Source of the DNA: Talinum fruticosum
Lineage: Eukaryota; Streptophyta; Magnoliopsida; Caryophyllales; Talinaceae
Assembly: GCA_021018815.1 (NCBI GenBank)
Contig: JAITYX010000017.1
Span: 7,936,001 to 8,000,000, forward strand
Direction of reading: 5' to 3'
DNA: 64,000 nt
Part shown: one piece after another, positions 12,420-26,700 of the stretch
Layout of the letters: every line of letters starts with the position of its first letter
Numbering within the stretch: the first letter of the stretch is position 1
Translations under genes and position numbers: made by a program
The notes under the pieces: model-generated
Database searches by the model: none
Seen by the model: the letters and a program-made list of their open reading frames with translations, nothing else
What the model was told of the DNA's origin: nothing

Positions 12420-15400
12420 ATGAGAATCTTCACTGCCCTTGACCGCAGAAGTTCTTTGGCTTGGATTAAACAAAATGTGAAAGAAATTCGACACTCATTT
12501 TGTACGGATAATATTGCAGATGGGTTTAGTAATTCAAGAATCAAGATTTTTGATCGTGATCTCAAACGTAAACAGGTGAACCTCTTTCCATGACCCCTCC
12601 GTTGAACCTCTTGACAAAAGGATTAATATTGAAGTAACTGTTTGCAATGAAAATAAATTTGTTATACATAATCATTAAGGGTGAGATCTGAAATATGTGA
12701 CCGATTCAGCTACAGTAGGTCTGGCTCATGTAACCCAATATAATAAAAAACAAGGACGCCATCTTGTGTTCAGGTTTGGAGAAACCGTGACTCTTTATGC
12801 ATGCAACATGACCTCTAACTATATGAGATGTTGAGGCTAGGAGATATGGTCTATGCTAGTAAAGGGTATTCATATTATTTCTGGGTGTCTGAAGTTTGGT
12901 GAAGTTCAAAATTGTTATAGAAATAAACTCTTTCACATGTACATCCATATTTGCTGGTGGCTGAAAAGTCACAATTGAACCAAATTTTAAGCTTCAGTAT
13001 CGTATTGACTAAAGGAAAATGTTGCACTAAATGGTTCTTTGATTCTTTTGTTTTGGAGTAATAAGATGTGAATGCATTTGAAATCTGGGGTCAAATGTAC
13101 ACAATCTTGTCATGCTTCAGAGGGTAAGGCCAGATGTAGCCCACCCTTCCCCCAAGACGAGTCTATACCTCAGTGGCATTTCAGAGTATTTGTTTGATTT
13201 GATTTGAAGCTATTCACACACTCTCACAACATGTGCATACGCATGCATACCCTTATGTTGCCTTTTATGAAATAGCCTTTTGCTGGTCCTTTCGGTAGGT
13301 GTTAGGCTATTTTACATCTTGACTTATGGGGTTCTTTTCCATATAGTACCACATTTATACTATAATCTTTAACGCATTCTCATAATTTGAATACTAATTT
13401 ATTTATTTCTTTATGTACTTCGATTACATGTAAACATGATGCTTTTTCAAGTTATTGGATGTTAGAGAATATATTGAAGTGATCTCTTTCATATTTGTTT
13501 TCATTTTTTTATTGGGATGAGTAATCAAAAATATATATTAAAATGACACCAAAGAGATGTCACTAATGTGTAAAAAGACAATTACAAAAATATCATGCCA
13601 TCATGCTCTCATGCGTATATTATCTATAGTACCCAAACAAGCCAAATTTCTTCCACAATCGAGCAGTTAACTCCAATTATTAAATTTTAGAAAAGTAGAG
13701 TTCGAATTCTTGATAGAAAATAGGTTTGTTATAAACGATTTCCTGATTCCTTCCCTTTGAAGTAGTATACCAAATAGTGAAAGGAATCATATCTCAAACT
13801 CCAAAACCCAACTTTTCACCATCCGTCTTCTCCAAGTGACCACCACCTCTTTGATGGTTGAACTAAACTAACCCCCATCAAGGAGAGACACATTGCAAAG
13901 TGAAGGGACTTACCAACAATGAACAAGGAAGTGGTCGACCAATTCTTCGTCCTAAAGGCGCACGGAACACCTACCTGATCCATTAAAATTTCTTCTTTAA
14001 GCATGTCCTTTAAGAAAATGAACAACCTTTTGAAGGAGCTTTAGACTTCCAGATGGTCTCAGCAGGTAGTCATGACAAGTTTGACCCTTCATCAAGCCTA
14101 CAACAAATACACTTACCCTGAAAGAGACCTCAGAGTCAAAGAGCTCTTATAGTAAAAGGTCTCCTAGAATTAGATTCTTACAGTAAAAGACTCCTTAGAA
14201 TGTACCAAGAAAAAGCCAAAATACAGTTTTTATGTAATCCTTGTCTTGGATGCACATAAAACACTGCCGTTGCATTTATTTTTCAATGCATTGCATTTAC
14301 TTTACTTTGGTGGCCTTATAGTGTGTCACTTCGCTTGTGTTATTATGATTAGATACCAATATTTTGAGGGATTTCCTTGTTTAAATTCAGAAATATGGGG
14401 ATCTTATCACCTGTTCAATTCATAGCTTAATGCTAATCTCACAACGTGTGTGTTGCCTCCACCCACAGAAGCCTATCTTGCTGATGCTATAAATTGGTTA
14501 AAAAACATTGGAAATCTTAGGATCTGCCACTGAATGTTGAGTATATTTTGAAATACTTCATTAAGGTCACGGCATCATGCATTGTTTCACTTGGTTTACA
14601 TGTAAAATACTACTTTGGGCAGTTGTGGCAGTATTGCCAAATGAACTGTTTATGCCAATAGTGTGAAAAAATTTTCCCAAACACAATTCTGTACTCATTT
14701 ATGCATTATACAACTTTGTCTCTGTTTCTAAAATTTGGCCTTTTACTCCACAGCGTGATCGGGCTGCATGGTTGATGTGCCAAGAAGATTCATTTGTCAA
14801 TACTGTGGCGGAGAATCTGTTGGATCGTCTTGAGGTCAGTTATTTGGTTTCTTGATAGGATATGCTTACCCATTGTTTTATGGAACAATTTTTTTAGTTG
14901 GTAGGTACGTGATAGAAAGTTGCTATACTACTCTGGTTCTAAGTGCTTTCTCTGGCGGAATTTTGCTTTGACATACATATCTTCGGTTCTTTTTTCTGCA
15001 AAAGGGATATCAGTATTCTTTTTTGCTGTGACTTGTTTGCATGTTGCATGAGGGTTGTATGTTTAGAAATTTTGGAGTCAATGATCTAATATAAAGTTCT
15101 CCAACTGCCTGTGTGATATTTTTTTAATAAAAGAAATTTAAGTTTTGTTCTATTTTCTCTATCAATCCCTTGAAACTGCTGCATAGCTTACATATTCACC
15201 AGGTGACATGTTTATCATGGGCCTAGTGCCAACTCAACTTGATTCATCCAATCTGCCAATTACCCTTTTTATCCCCTGGATTGAACCAGTTTCTTAATGC
15301 TACTGACTGAAAGATTATGTCTTCTTTAAATATTAAGAATTTCAGAGTATCTTATACAATCAAAATACTGTTTCTGTGAGATATACTTTTGTTTGTTGAA

Positions 15401-17737
15401 GATGTCCTGATCATGTAATTTTAAGGTATATATTTCTATGGAAAATATTGGGCTCGATTTCTATTTAAAACCTGTTATGGTTCTTGAGGGAAAGAGCTAG
15501 GCAATCATATTGATGCAGTATATCTGGTAGTAGAAGAGCTGATGGTTGAAGTGCAGTCGCACATATATATATTTACCGTGCCATAGCGGGAACCACGCCG
15601 AGAGTTGTTACCCCCATATATAGGAGTTGTTGTTACCCTCATAAATTTACAATCGACCAAGAACACTTGCTATTGGTGCATCTCATCTCGCTGAAGTATC
15701 TCTCACGCATTTGCAGTGGGCAATCTTTTGAGATTTCACAGCTTATTATTTTGACTTGTAGGATTGCAAAAGCATTTCCCACAGCACTTTGTCTTGGAGG
15801 CTCTTTAAAGGCAATACGGCATTTGCTACGTGGGCGGGGTAAGAGTTTGAACTTGATATTCCTGTTTTATGATGAATTCTATAGTATAATAGTGGTATCC
15901 TGAGGCATTTAATGCATGCATTTGCATCTAAGAGAAAATATCCTCTTATGGGCAAGGGAAACATGACATTTGAAATTAAGGGCATTGAAACAATAAAGGT
16001 CTTCCTTTTTCCCTTTAAAGCAGATATAAATATGACTGTTGGCCAAATCGTAACCTTTTGGTTATGCTGAGCTGAAGCTAGGCCTCGTCTTACTCTTCTC
16101 TTTGCTTCTTTTGCTGGGAAATAGGAGATTGTCGGTGCTTTTTAAATGTAGAGCCCAATGAAAATAGGCGGTATCTTTTTGTTTTCATCATAAGAAACTA
16201 TAAAACCAGTCCATTGTAGTGATCTGGAATTGGGACTAAAATATGGAAGATCCATCATCAAAGTTTTCTCCTCTTTATGTATATGAAGTCTGAACAATAC
16301 CAGCGAACAATTAACCAGTAAAAAATTGGACAAAGTACAAACAATGCAGTTATAGGAAAAAACAAAGGGAAAATGTGATTTGTCCCTCTCCCCGTCTCTT
16401 TTTGTGGTGTAGAACTCAACGGTGTATAAGATCTTAGAAACATGTTTACACTCCTCATCCAAGAGATGGTGGACTTGAAATGACTGCATTGTCAAAGACA
16501 TAATTGAAACATAATCAGAAAATGTATAAGGGAATCACTGTTTTTGAGGCATAGCAAACTTCTTCATATTACATTAGTGCCAGAAAGTTTAGCTTCTAGC
16601 ATGTTTTTGATTATTATGATAACTTTCCATCAGATTTATTTCGCAATCAGAGCTCATTTAAATAATATTAAATTTGCAATCCATCTTAATAAAACCCTTT
16701 GACCAATTCATGATTAGAATACTGAGCACGGAATCAGTATTTGCCAACAAGAGATGTCAACTTGTTTTCAGTCAAGTCTCTTCCCCCCCAATGTTCTTTT
16801 TTCTCTTTTTCGCTTTGGAAGGGCTCAAAATAACCTTTAGAAACTACACAGCAATATGTTTAGTCCGACTCCGTCCTGAAATGTCCTCAAACAGTTGCTG
16901 CTTCAGTTCTTCACTTCGCCTTTTTACCCAGCCTATCATTTCAGCCATTGGTGACCTCCTTAGTTAATTTATCTTCTGCTTGATTAGCCTTCTTGAAGCT
17001 CTGCTTTATTTTCACTTCTCAGTTCCCTTGTCTCTCGCTACATTCATGCATTCATTCATCAAGTGATAATAGGGGTTGCAGTTCTGGGCCCCATTCATTC
17101 ATCAAGTGATAATAGGGGTTGCAGTTCATTTTACAAAGTTGACTTTTTGGATTTTGTCGATATGATTATTGTATAGAGCTTAAGGGCATGATGTTTTTTT
17201 TTTTGTGATAGCCTCTTGTTCATGGCCAATATCGCCTTGTCTTTTTAGTATAAATCTTTTGATTACTTATCAAAAGGAAAGTTCTACTTATCCTTTCTTC
17301 TTTGCCAGTTTTGTTCCAGGATGACAAGCCAAGAGTTCACCCTGTTCCTAACTTTAATGGGTCTCGGACAGTCCGTAATAGCATGCATGATATTCTCTAG
17401 TTCTTCTCAAAACTCTAGGGAATAGGGTATCTGCATGTTTCTTTTGCAAGAGTTGAGTCTTTGCATAAACCTACAATCTCTGGCCAACCATACATCTTGA
17501 CCTTCCTGTTTTCTTCACTTTGCAAATTTGTTTCCAACCGGGTTGGCGTATTGATGGGCTGATGTCTCAGAGGGTAAAGTTGATTCTGAAAGTAGGATTT
17601 GACTGCTTTTAAATGAGGTATAATTCAGACTGTGTAATTTTCTATGTTCCTTAACCCCATGTTTCAGAGTCTTGTGTAAGAAAACAACTTCTGAGGTTGA
17701 CAGTGCAATGCACAAATATGATGTGCAGGTCTTTGGA

Positions 17738-17782
<45 letters not shown>

Positions 17783-20700
17783 GAGGTTTAAGAAAGGGAT
17801 GATGGGATAAGGTTTACTAATAACTGGAAGAAAGAAACCCATCTTTCTTTATAACACCATCACTGCCATCACCATTATCCAGTGTGGACGACCCCCTAGC
17901 AGGGTTTGAGAAACCAGATGTAGGTAACGTAATATAGAAACACAAGTGGCTAATTTGAGAGACATTTTTCCCCCTTACAATGTTTATGTCATTTATTATC
18001 TCATTGAAAGAAAATATATCCTAGTCTTAGTTGATCGTAATTTTCATTGTGGTTGAGTATCTTAGTATTAGGGAGCTATGTATATACAATGGACAACAAA
18101 ACAAAATTTGAGTGGTGACTCTTGTATGCTTCGCCAAAGGTTTGTTAGTCTTTGGATGTCACTTCAGAGAAACCAAGTTTGCGTGCTGCCAAAGTTGCAT
18201 AAAATTCTTTTCTATCTGGTTGTGAACGCTATTCACTAATTGAATCCACACCTGCTACAAAAATAGGCAATTTGGCATTATGGTGTATGTGCCAGTTTGT
18301 AGTTTTCCGTTATCAGATTATATACCATTTAACCCTGTTTCTTCCAATTTTGTGGCAAAAGTAAACTAAGCTTATAATTTTGCAACTCAGTTAATAGATT
18401 ATATTTCTTGAACCTATTTAACATTATTCTAATGTTAATAGAACCTTTATTATTATTTTCAAAAATATTAAAATGTAAATATTAAATTAATTTTACCATA
18501 AATAATGATAAAACCAGCAGAAAAAGAAATATTAATATTATTTCTTTTGGAGGAAATAAAACATAGTCCAACAATAGGAAAACAAGTTAAAGCAAATGGT
18601 GAAGTTTAAAGAAGTTGCGATTATTGATAGGAGATGTAAGTCACCCTACCCTTTCTATCCCCTATTTTCTATATGTAAATAATCTCCTGTCCATGGCACA
18701 GGGCTCAAAAAACCTGATGAACATGGTGTCCGAACAAAATCTAAGCCCTCTCCCTTTTCTCTCCTGTCCATCATAGTACCCAATCAATTAGGTTAGAGGT
18801 TTGGGGGGGATCACTTACATATGTAAATTACTCCATGAGACAATACAATAGATGAATATAAATCATATTTTAGAACATATCCATGAAATAAATAGTACCG
18901 AGAAGTCAAGTGTGCAAATGAAAAAAAGGCTGATTAATTGTATGATTACAAAATTTGTAATACATTAGGTTTTGGATAGAAAAAATATAATAGAATTATT
19001 TGTTTGTGCTCTTTATACATTTGTACAAATTTATACAAGTTTTAGATATTTGTATAGTAATTGTCTACTTGTTCTTCTGGCTTTTCCGATTTCTTCCATT
19101 TCCAATGTGTTCTAGTTCTTTCAATTTTCTTGTAATTCTTCTAGTTGTCATCCAGTTGTTTGCCCCTTCCAAGAGAACATGCCTGTAATGGTAGCGCATC
19201 TGTGCCTCTCTAAACGCCTGGTCAATGTCATTATGGGACATCTGTGCCCCTGCTGTAAAAATGCCTGATCAACTTTATTTTTATTTATCACCTTATATCA
19301 TCAACCTGAGTGCTATTTTGATTTACTGCTGAATGTACTATACCTAAATAATTTGAAATTGATTTTATGAGGTGATGCACTATGTTTTAATAATAAGCTG
19401 TTTTCTAAATTAACTCATTACAATGTTAGGTGGTGTTGAGAAGCTCATCATGATGGATATGTCACTGGACATGGTCAAATTATGTAAAGAGGTTGAGAAA
19501 GATATGACTGACGACAATGTTGAAACATCTTTTCTTGTTGGTGATGAAGAGTTCCTACCAGTGAGAGAAAGGTATGTGTATTGATTCACCTAAAGATCCT
19601 TTTGTAGATGTGGCTAATTTCTTTCTCCATGGACACATCTCCCATTTTGGGAAACAAATCAATGATGCATTTTAGGCTTACCCCCATTTGTGAAATGATT
19701 CTACATTTATTATCGAGTATGCGTGTGATACCCTTTGTGTATCCATGTCCAAATCCAAATCAACTGCCTACGCAGGAGGCAGGGTGGTCAGATGTATCCA
19801 TGTGAATTGCCGATTATTTTGGGTTCTGGTCACCAACGAAGATTTTGTTTATTCCTGGTTAAAGAAGAAATTGGAACTTCTCTTTTCTTCTGTGTAACTT
19901 GTTTTCTCTGATTGTTAAGCTCTGTAGATGCAATTATCAGCTGCTTAGGACTACACTGGACAAATGATCTTCCTGGAGCCATGATTCAGGTATGTGCCTG
20001 ACACAATCAAATATTCCCCCATGTACAGACAGTCCTTTCTCAGCAGGTCTTGTTTTCTTGTTTAATGCTTTAAAGTATTTGTTTACTGCAGAGTAGATTG
20101 GCATTGAAGCCTGACGGGCTTTTTTGGCTGCTATTCTTGGAGGAGAAACATTGAAGTTGTCTATCTGACTCTTGCAATTTTGACAATCTAGCAGTTCTGA
20201 TGGCTGAGATCTTTATTCTTTTATGTTTCCTGTGATTAGAGAGCTGAGAATAGCATGTACTGTAGCACAAATGGAACGTGAAGGTGGCATTAGTCCACGT
20301 CTATCTCCTTTGGCACAAGTAATCTTCCCACTATGCAGCTTCTTTACCTTCTGTTTATAATTCATGAATGATGGTTTAGGTCTCAAATCAATTTCTACTT
20401 TGAGTGTCATTATCTTCATGCAATCATTTGTTTGTTGCTTGTGCATTTTGAAATGCTAGGTTGCGTTGTTTTGAAAGTAAGATGAATCTAATTTCCCAGT
20501 GAGAATTCTGCCATACCTCAAAACGAAGGAAAAAGAAATGATTACACTAATATGGAAATTAAGCAAAACTATAACATATGCATTAGAAGACAAACAAATG
20601 ATGTACGCATCATGACATTTTCCATTAGTCCTACATAAGAACTTGATGTCATGAGTTTAGCTAGAAGTTGAGGTACAAGATTGCTTGTGAAATGGTAATG

Positions 20701-23700
20701 AGTGACCTATTCATGGTTTCTCTGGTTTTCTTTTAAAGATTCTATTAGGTTGATGGATTCAATCTATTCTATTGAAGATGAAGGGAAGTCGTGACTGTTA
20801 TTGTAAAATCTAGGAGGTGATGAAGAATGGAGTCTTATTTATTCCAATCAGTTATCCACATTAAATATTTTAGGCCACATTTGCGCCATAGTTGCTGAAG
20901 CTGATAAGTAACAAGTATCAAAGTTACTTCAACGTTTGAGCTTTATAACTGCTTCCTGCTTATTTGACGTTTTTTGAGCTGTGCAGTATGCTTTCTAATA
21001 TGGCTAGACAACATTTGAACATGTCATCTAGTTTGTTTGAGGTTGTGCTATTTCACTATTTTTTCATGTCTTTGTTTTGGTTGTTTCTGAACCAAAAAGA
21101 GCTTCAACAGAGAAGAGTTAACTTGTAAGATTTGAGAGGGTTTGGTTTTTGACTAAAGGGGTACATTACAGTGCAGAAAATTTGAAAACCTCTGTTGGAT
21201 TCTGAAAGATGCTATGCTCAATATGTGTCCTTTTTTTTTTTTACCAGAATTATCCTTCTGTTCTCTAGTTTGATGCGTGGTTTAAACCAACGTTGTTTCT
21301 TATCTGTTGTACTATTCTATCTTTTCAAGAGGTGTGCCCACAAGCAATAATTACAAGAAAAATCAATAAAACATGTTTAGCCGGAGAATATGGAAACTCA
21401 ATTATATAGCTATGTTCGTTTTGTATTCCTTATGCTATCTCCTTCCATTTGAGGTTATTTGCTTGTAAAAACTGCAGTTCTTTGTATGTTGTTTTGTACT
21501 CATGTGTTTGTAACCATGCATCACTATAATTCACTAACATACACCCAAGATTGTTAGAATTGGGATTCTAATTTGGATCGGTTGGGAGGACTTAGGATCG
21601 GGATTGTAGGATTGGATCGAGGAGCGTGAGATTCTAATGACAAAGCATAATTATCATCAATAACTTTATGTTTACTTTAAAAACAATACAAGCCAAAAAG
21701 GTCAAACAAAGCCGAACAATCCTCGCTGATTCTAGTGTGATTCTAACTGATTCTGACACGATTCTCACCGATTTTACTGCGATGAGGTGCGAATAGGATA
21801 AGAACTATCCTAATGATTCTAGTACGAATCTGCCTGATTCTAGTCTGATCCTTGTACGATTCTAATGAGGCAAAGTTGGATTGTTTGGCCATTTTTCTAT
21901 TGTAGGATCGTACGCCCTACGATCTGGATCGCGATAACCTGGCATACACCGTGAACTGGCAACAAGTTTAGTGCATTTCATCAGACTGGTGCTTTCTGTC
22001 GGGTAATTCTGTTGTAGTTTTGTTCTGGTTGGAGTTAGAAATTTCAACTTTTGGACTTTTTAGATTGTATTATGGATGAGAGCTTGAAGGCATAATACTT
22101 CCTGTAAAGGCCCCTTTTGTACAGGGTGACATCCCCTTGTTGTTTCATTTATACATCTTTTATTACTTATCCCAAAAAAAAAAAAAAAAACTTCTATTGT
22201 AATTTTGTATCATGTAAACATAGTGAACCTGGTGTACCATATAACATAGTGAATATAGTGATAAAATTTTCTGGTTTTTGCTTGCCGTTTAGGTCTTCGT
22301 TTATCTATTCAGTTACCAAGTAATTCATTATAAGTTGTTTCCTGTTCATTTCATGTTTTTGGTAAGAAATTAGGGAGATTTCTTTACCACAAAAGCTTGC
22401 CTTGTAAGAAGAAGGGATTTTACATCCTATTAGATTCAACTTTCTGGAGGTTACATAACCTCACCTCACATCAAGTCAATAGTGGCAAGCAACCATGAAA
22501 ACTCTTTCCTACTTTAGCTGGGCAGGTGGTCTTGTAGTCACAACTTGTTGGATGACCTTGACAATCTGGTCAGTACTTGGCTTTGTCTTGTTTAAAACAG
22601 CTTCATTTCTGTTAATCCAGAGCTCATATAACATAGCTGCTTCTACAGCTCGTATTATGTACTTGGCAGCCTTACTTTTCTTCATTTGAGTTAGCCACCT
22701 CAGCATGTGGCAAGATCTCTGGGCACAAATCCCAGCTTCATCGCTGTTACCACTTTAACTCCTGACTTCCTGTGTAGATGAGCAACCTAATAAAACATGC
22801 TCCTGTGTCTCCTCTGCGAATTGATAGACTGGACATGTACTATCTATTGCAGGCTGAACCATGGCAATTCTAATCAGTACCTCCAATCTGTTCTGAACAA
22901 TAATCCACACGAGAACAAAATTGAGTTTGTTCCATACAATCGCCGACCATTTTGGCTTTGAGTGAGTCTGTATGAGCCAGTGATATCCACTTTTTGCAGT
23001 GTATAGGCGATCTTCTGTTTGCTTCCATTTATTTCCAGCAAAGCCATCTTGCATCACGTCCAGCTTGACAAGCTTTTTAAGTACCAACAAGTATCAGCCT
23101 TAGGGCTAAAATCCCACCAAGAGACTTTCTTCAATAGTGGGAATGAATCCACCTATCCCACAGGGATTCCTTTCATTTGCAATAGCCCAGATGTGCTTTG
23201 TCATTACAGTTTGGTTCCATTTGTAAGGTCTTAAAGCCTCAAGCTACCATACTGTTTTGGTTGGCATACCTGCTGGCATGATACCAGAGGTCTCCTATCA
23301 TAGCTTGCCTTTCCTCCCCATAAGAACTTTCTGCAAATACTCTCAACTCTCTTGCTTCTTGTGGTAAAGTGAAATTTGTTGCCCAAAATCCATACACTCC
23401 CATTAAAACACTATTGATGAGTGTAATCCTCCCAGCATAAGAGATATGTCTGCTCTGCAACCTCTGTATTTTTGCAGTAATCTTCTACGCTAAAATCTGC
23501 AAATCTGAATTAGATAACCTCCCAGTAGTGATAGGCACACCAAGGTATTTAAAAGGTTTTTTCCCAGCAGCAAAACCGGTCACGTTCAGCAGTATTTCCT
23601 TTTCGGCATCAGATGCATTGGCTACCATCGTCAGGACATTTTATGGTCATACCAGAACTTGATGCAGAAATTGAGAAAGCATGCGTTAAGCATGTAACAG

Positions 23701-26700
23701 ATGCAACATTAGCTTTGCGCAACAAGATGAGGTCATCTGCAAAGGACAGATGACAGAGTTTTGTAGCTTGAGAGTTCTATTAAGCACTTACATAACAATA
23801 ACAAAAAGGAGAGGTCAGATGGGGTCTCCCTGCCTGAACCCTCTCTCCCCTTTGAAAAAACCATGTGCCTCGCCATTTAAGCTGATAGAGAAGTATGCAT
23901 TCATAAGGCAGGTCATAACCCAGCCTGTAAACAGCTTATGGAACTTTGAACCAGAAAGTACCTCTTCCACAAAGTTATGTTGGACAGAATCATAAGATTT
24001 CTTGAGGTCAATCTTCATCTTGGGCCCCATTTATTCTTGAACCTCTGGTTAATTGTTAGCCCTCAAGTTCAGGCAGCACCTCTTTCAATCTCTTACAAAA
24101 TAACTCTGATATGCATTTATATATGACTATTTAGCAGGCTATACTTCTAAAATCTCCTGCTTCTTGGGGGTTAGATACTTTTGGAATCAAAACCAAATTA
24201 GTGCGGCAAACTTGTTTCAAGAGTTTTCCACTTTTGAAAAAGTCTAAGACAGCTTTAGTAACCATGTGACCAACCTTAGTCCAACGATGCGTAATGAAAC
24301 CACTATTAAACCCATCCGGGCCTGATGACTTAGCGCTAGGATACTAAACATAACCTTTTTCACATCATCAGGTCTAAAAGGCCTGCACGATTGCATCTGC
24401 TGGTCAAGGAAGAGCAAAGGTCCATATTGGAATACTTCTTTGGGGCAAGGAGCTCTATTTGCTTGTGCACAGCCTAGCATGTTTTGAAAAAAGTGGACCA
24501 TATGATCATTAGTTTGGCCTCTACTATCCAGTCTAGTCCCATAAACATACAGGGAGTTGACATAAGTTGCCTGCCTTCTTTGTTTACTGCAGCAAAAAGA
24601 GCCTTAGTGCATTGGTCACCGCCCTTATCCAGTCCTCCTTGCTGTTTCATCATAGTCTGAGATGCTTCCAGCACTCTGCAGTACTCTTCTCTAACCTGCT
24701 GTTCTGCTTCCTGCAAATTAATGTCCAAGGGGCTAACTGCAGATTCCTCTGAGATTCTTCCAATTTCAGTCTCAAACTGTCCCTTTAAATGATGGATATT
24801 GTTGTATGTGTACCCTGTTTAGCTGCTGCAATGGTTTTTCCAGGGCTCCAAGTTTCTTCATTATCTCATGCATAGCACAAAGTTGCACTTTTGTACAGGA
24901 GGCTTGTTTCACTATCTCATTAAGTAGGATGCTTGACCCACATATCACAAAACCTAAATTGGCCCCCAATTTTTGGGAAATCGTGAAATTGAATGAGAAT
25001 GGGAGAGTGATCTGAAATTCCCTCTAGGAGATATTCAGCTCTAGCTGTTAAACTCAGAATCCAGTCATGATGTATGAAGCATCTATCAATTTTGGAAAAG
25101 ATCCTTTCACCATTTTGCTGCCTATTTGGCCAGATATATCTGCTGCCAGAAGGTACATCATACTTAGTCCATATGCTTGGATACATCTCTTAGGAATCTG
25201 AAATCTCATGTGCCCGCTAGCCTATCATCCGGGTCCAGAACATTGTTAAAGTTATCAACAAAACATCATTCCCCCGTGATATTATTAGCCAAGTTGAGCA
25301 GACTAAACTAAAGGGCAGATATATGGAAATCTTCATTAAAACCATAAACAAAGGTGATGAGGAAGCTCACCCCTAAGCCCTGATTTACAGCTTTACAATG
25401 AACAAAGTGTGTTTTACTTTCCAAAATATCCACACTGTAATCCTGTAGTCTCCAAAGTACCCAAATTTTGCCGTAGAAATGATGCTGATTATTGATGAAG
25501 TTGCCCCAGCCAAAGAAGCAGTTGTTGTGAACTGGTAACATATTACCTTCTTTCACCTTGGTCTCTACTAAGCTACTAACCTGGTCTTAGTTTATTATTG
25601 AAGGATACAACATCCCCTTGTTTTTTGGCTTGTTCAGCCTCTAGCATTCCGAATAAGGATATTCATGTCGGCGGTTCACCTACAACTGTTTCATCGCCAT
25701 CTGCCATAAACACGTGAAAAGGGCTCAGCTCAATGACTGGTTCTGTAGCATTTCTAGTGTCTTGTGATCTGGCTATTGACCTGTAAGGACAGGAGTGAAA
25801 GCCTCATTGCACTAGGAGGTTGCTGAGATAACTGCTGAGTATTAGTTTCCACTACAACAGCTCCCTCTGGCTGCTCAGGGTCTGCATTCCTTTGTGTTGG
25901 TCTCCATACCCTCCTAACTTTGTGCTGCTTCTTGCAAGTATCCTCTTCATGCCCAAACATTTTGCACTAGTTATGCTTCCACTCATATATGACCGGTTGT
26001 TGAAGTAATATACATTTTTTCAACTACAAAATCCATCACATAGGGATGGGTTCCTCAATCTTAATCTCAACCAGCAATCTTGCATAGCCCAACCTGGACT
26101 TCTCCTTAGTTGGTCTATCAGAGGCTTCCCAATGAGGCAATGAGACTTCCCAGCTTACTTAGACTAGGAGGTCCCCAGTTTTTTGCACTCAATTAGAGAA
26201 TTGTACCCAAATTGGGAGTTTCTTAATGTGTGTACGATCAAACACCATATTCTCAGTCCATTATTGCATTGAAATAGGCTTCTTATCAAAGAAGCATGGC
26301 CCCTTGCACCACTTCCCTATCCTCTACATTATGAAATTGAACCAAGTCCATCCTTAATATCCAGAACCTTCTGCACATGATGATGTTTCTAAATCCTATT
26401 AAAAAACCTGCAAAAACTCTGTGTGGGGGTTTGCCGCTGCCACACTGCACACAAGGGCTGAGCTCCATTACTCAATCTAAGGAGCAATATTGTCAGCAAC
26501 AATCTTCACACATTTTACTCCATTGATCTCTACATATGGTATGAAATCAAGTTTCATGCCTTGATTATCACTCACAACTTCAGCAAAAGTAGAAGTTGAT
26601 TCATAAGCTCAACTTTCACGTACTTGAGTATCAATCGCTTCAGCATTAACAGATGTGGCATCAATTGGTGAAGTAATCAAACTATTATCATTATTCGCTG

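Larger units (their letters stand above)
15839..19429. other. intron 3 of the NDUFAF5 homologue
   Basis: This 3.6-kb intron contains a 43-bp tandem duplication, a LINE 3'-end relic and an AG microsatellite, listed separately. The remainder (15839-17040 and 17780-19429) shows nothing that I can assign. Confidence 0.75.

Noticed and set aside
20092..20155. Rescue of exon 6 by another acceptor or by exon skipping
   Set aside because: Acceptors at AG near 20075 or 20093 meet an in-frame TAG, and skipping exon 6 joins incompatible phases.
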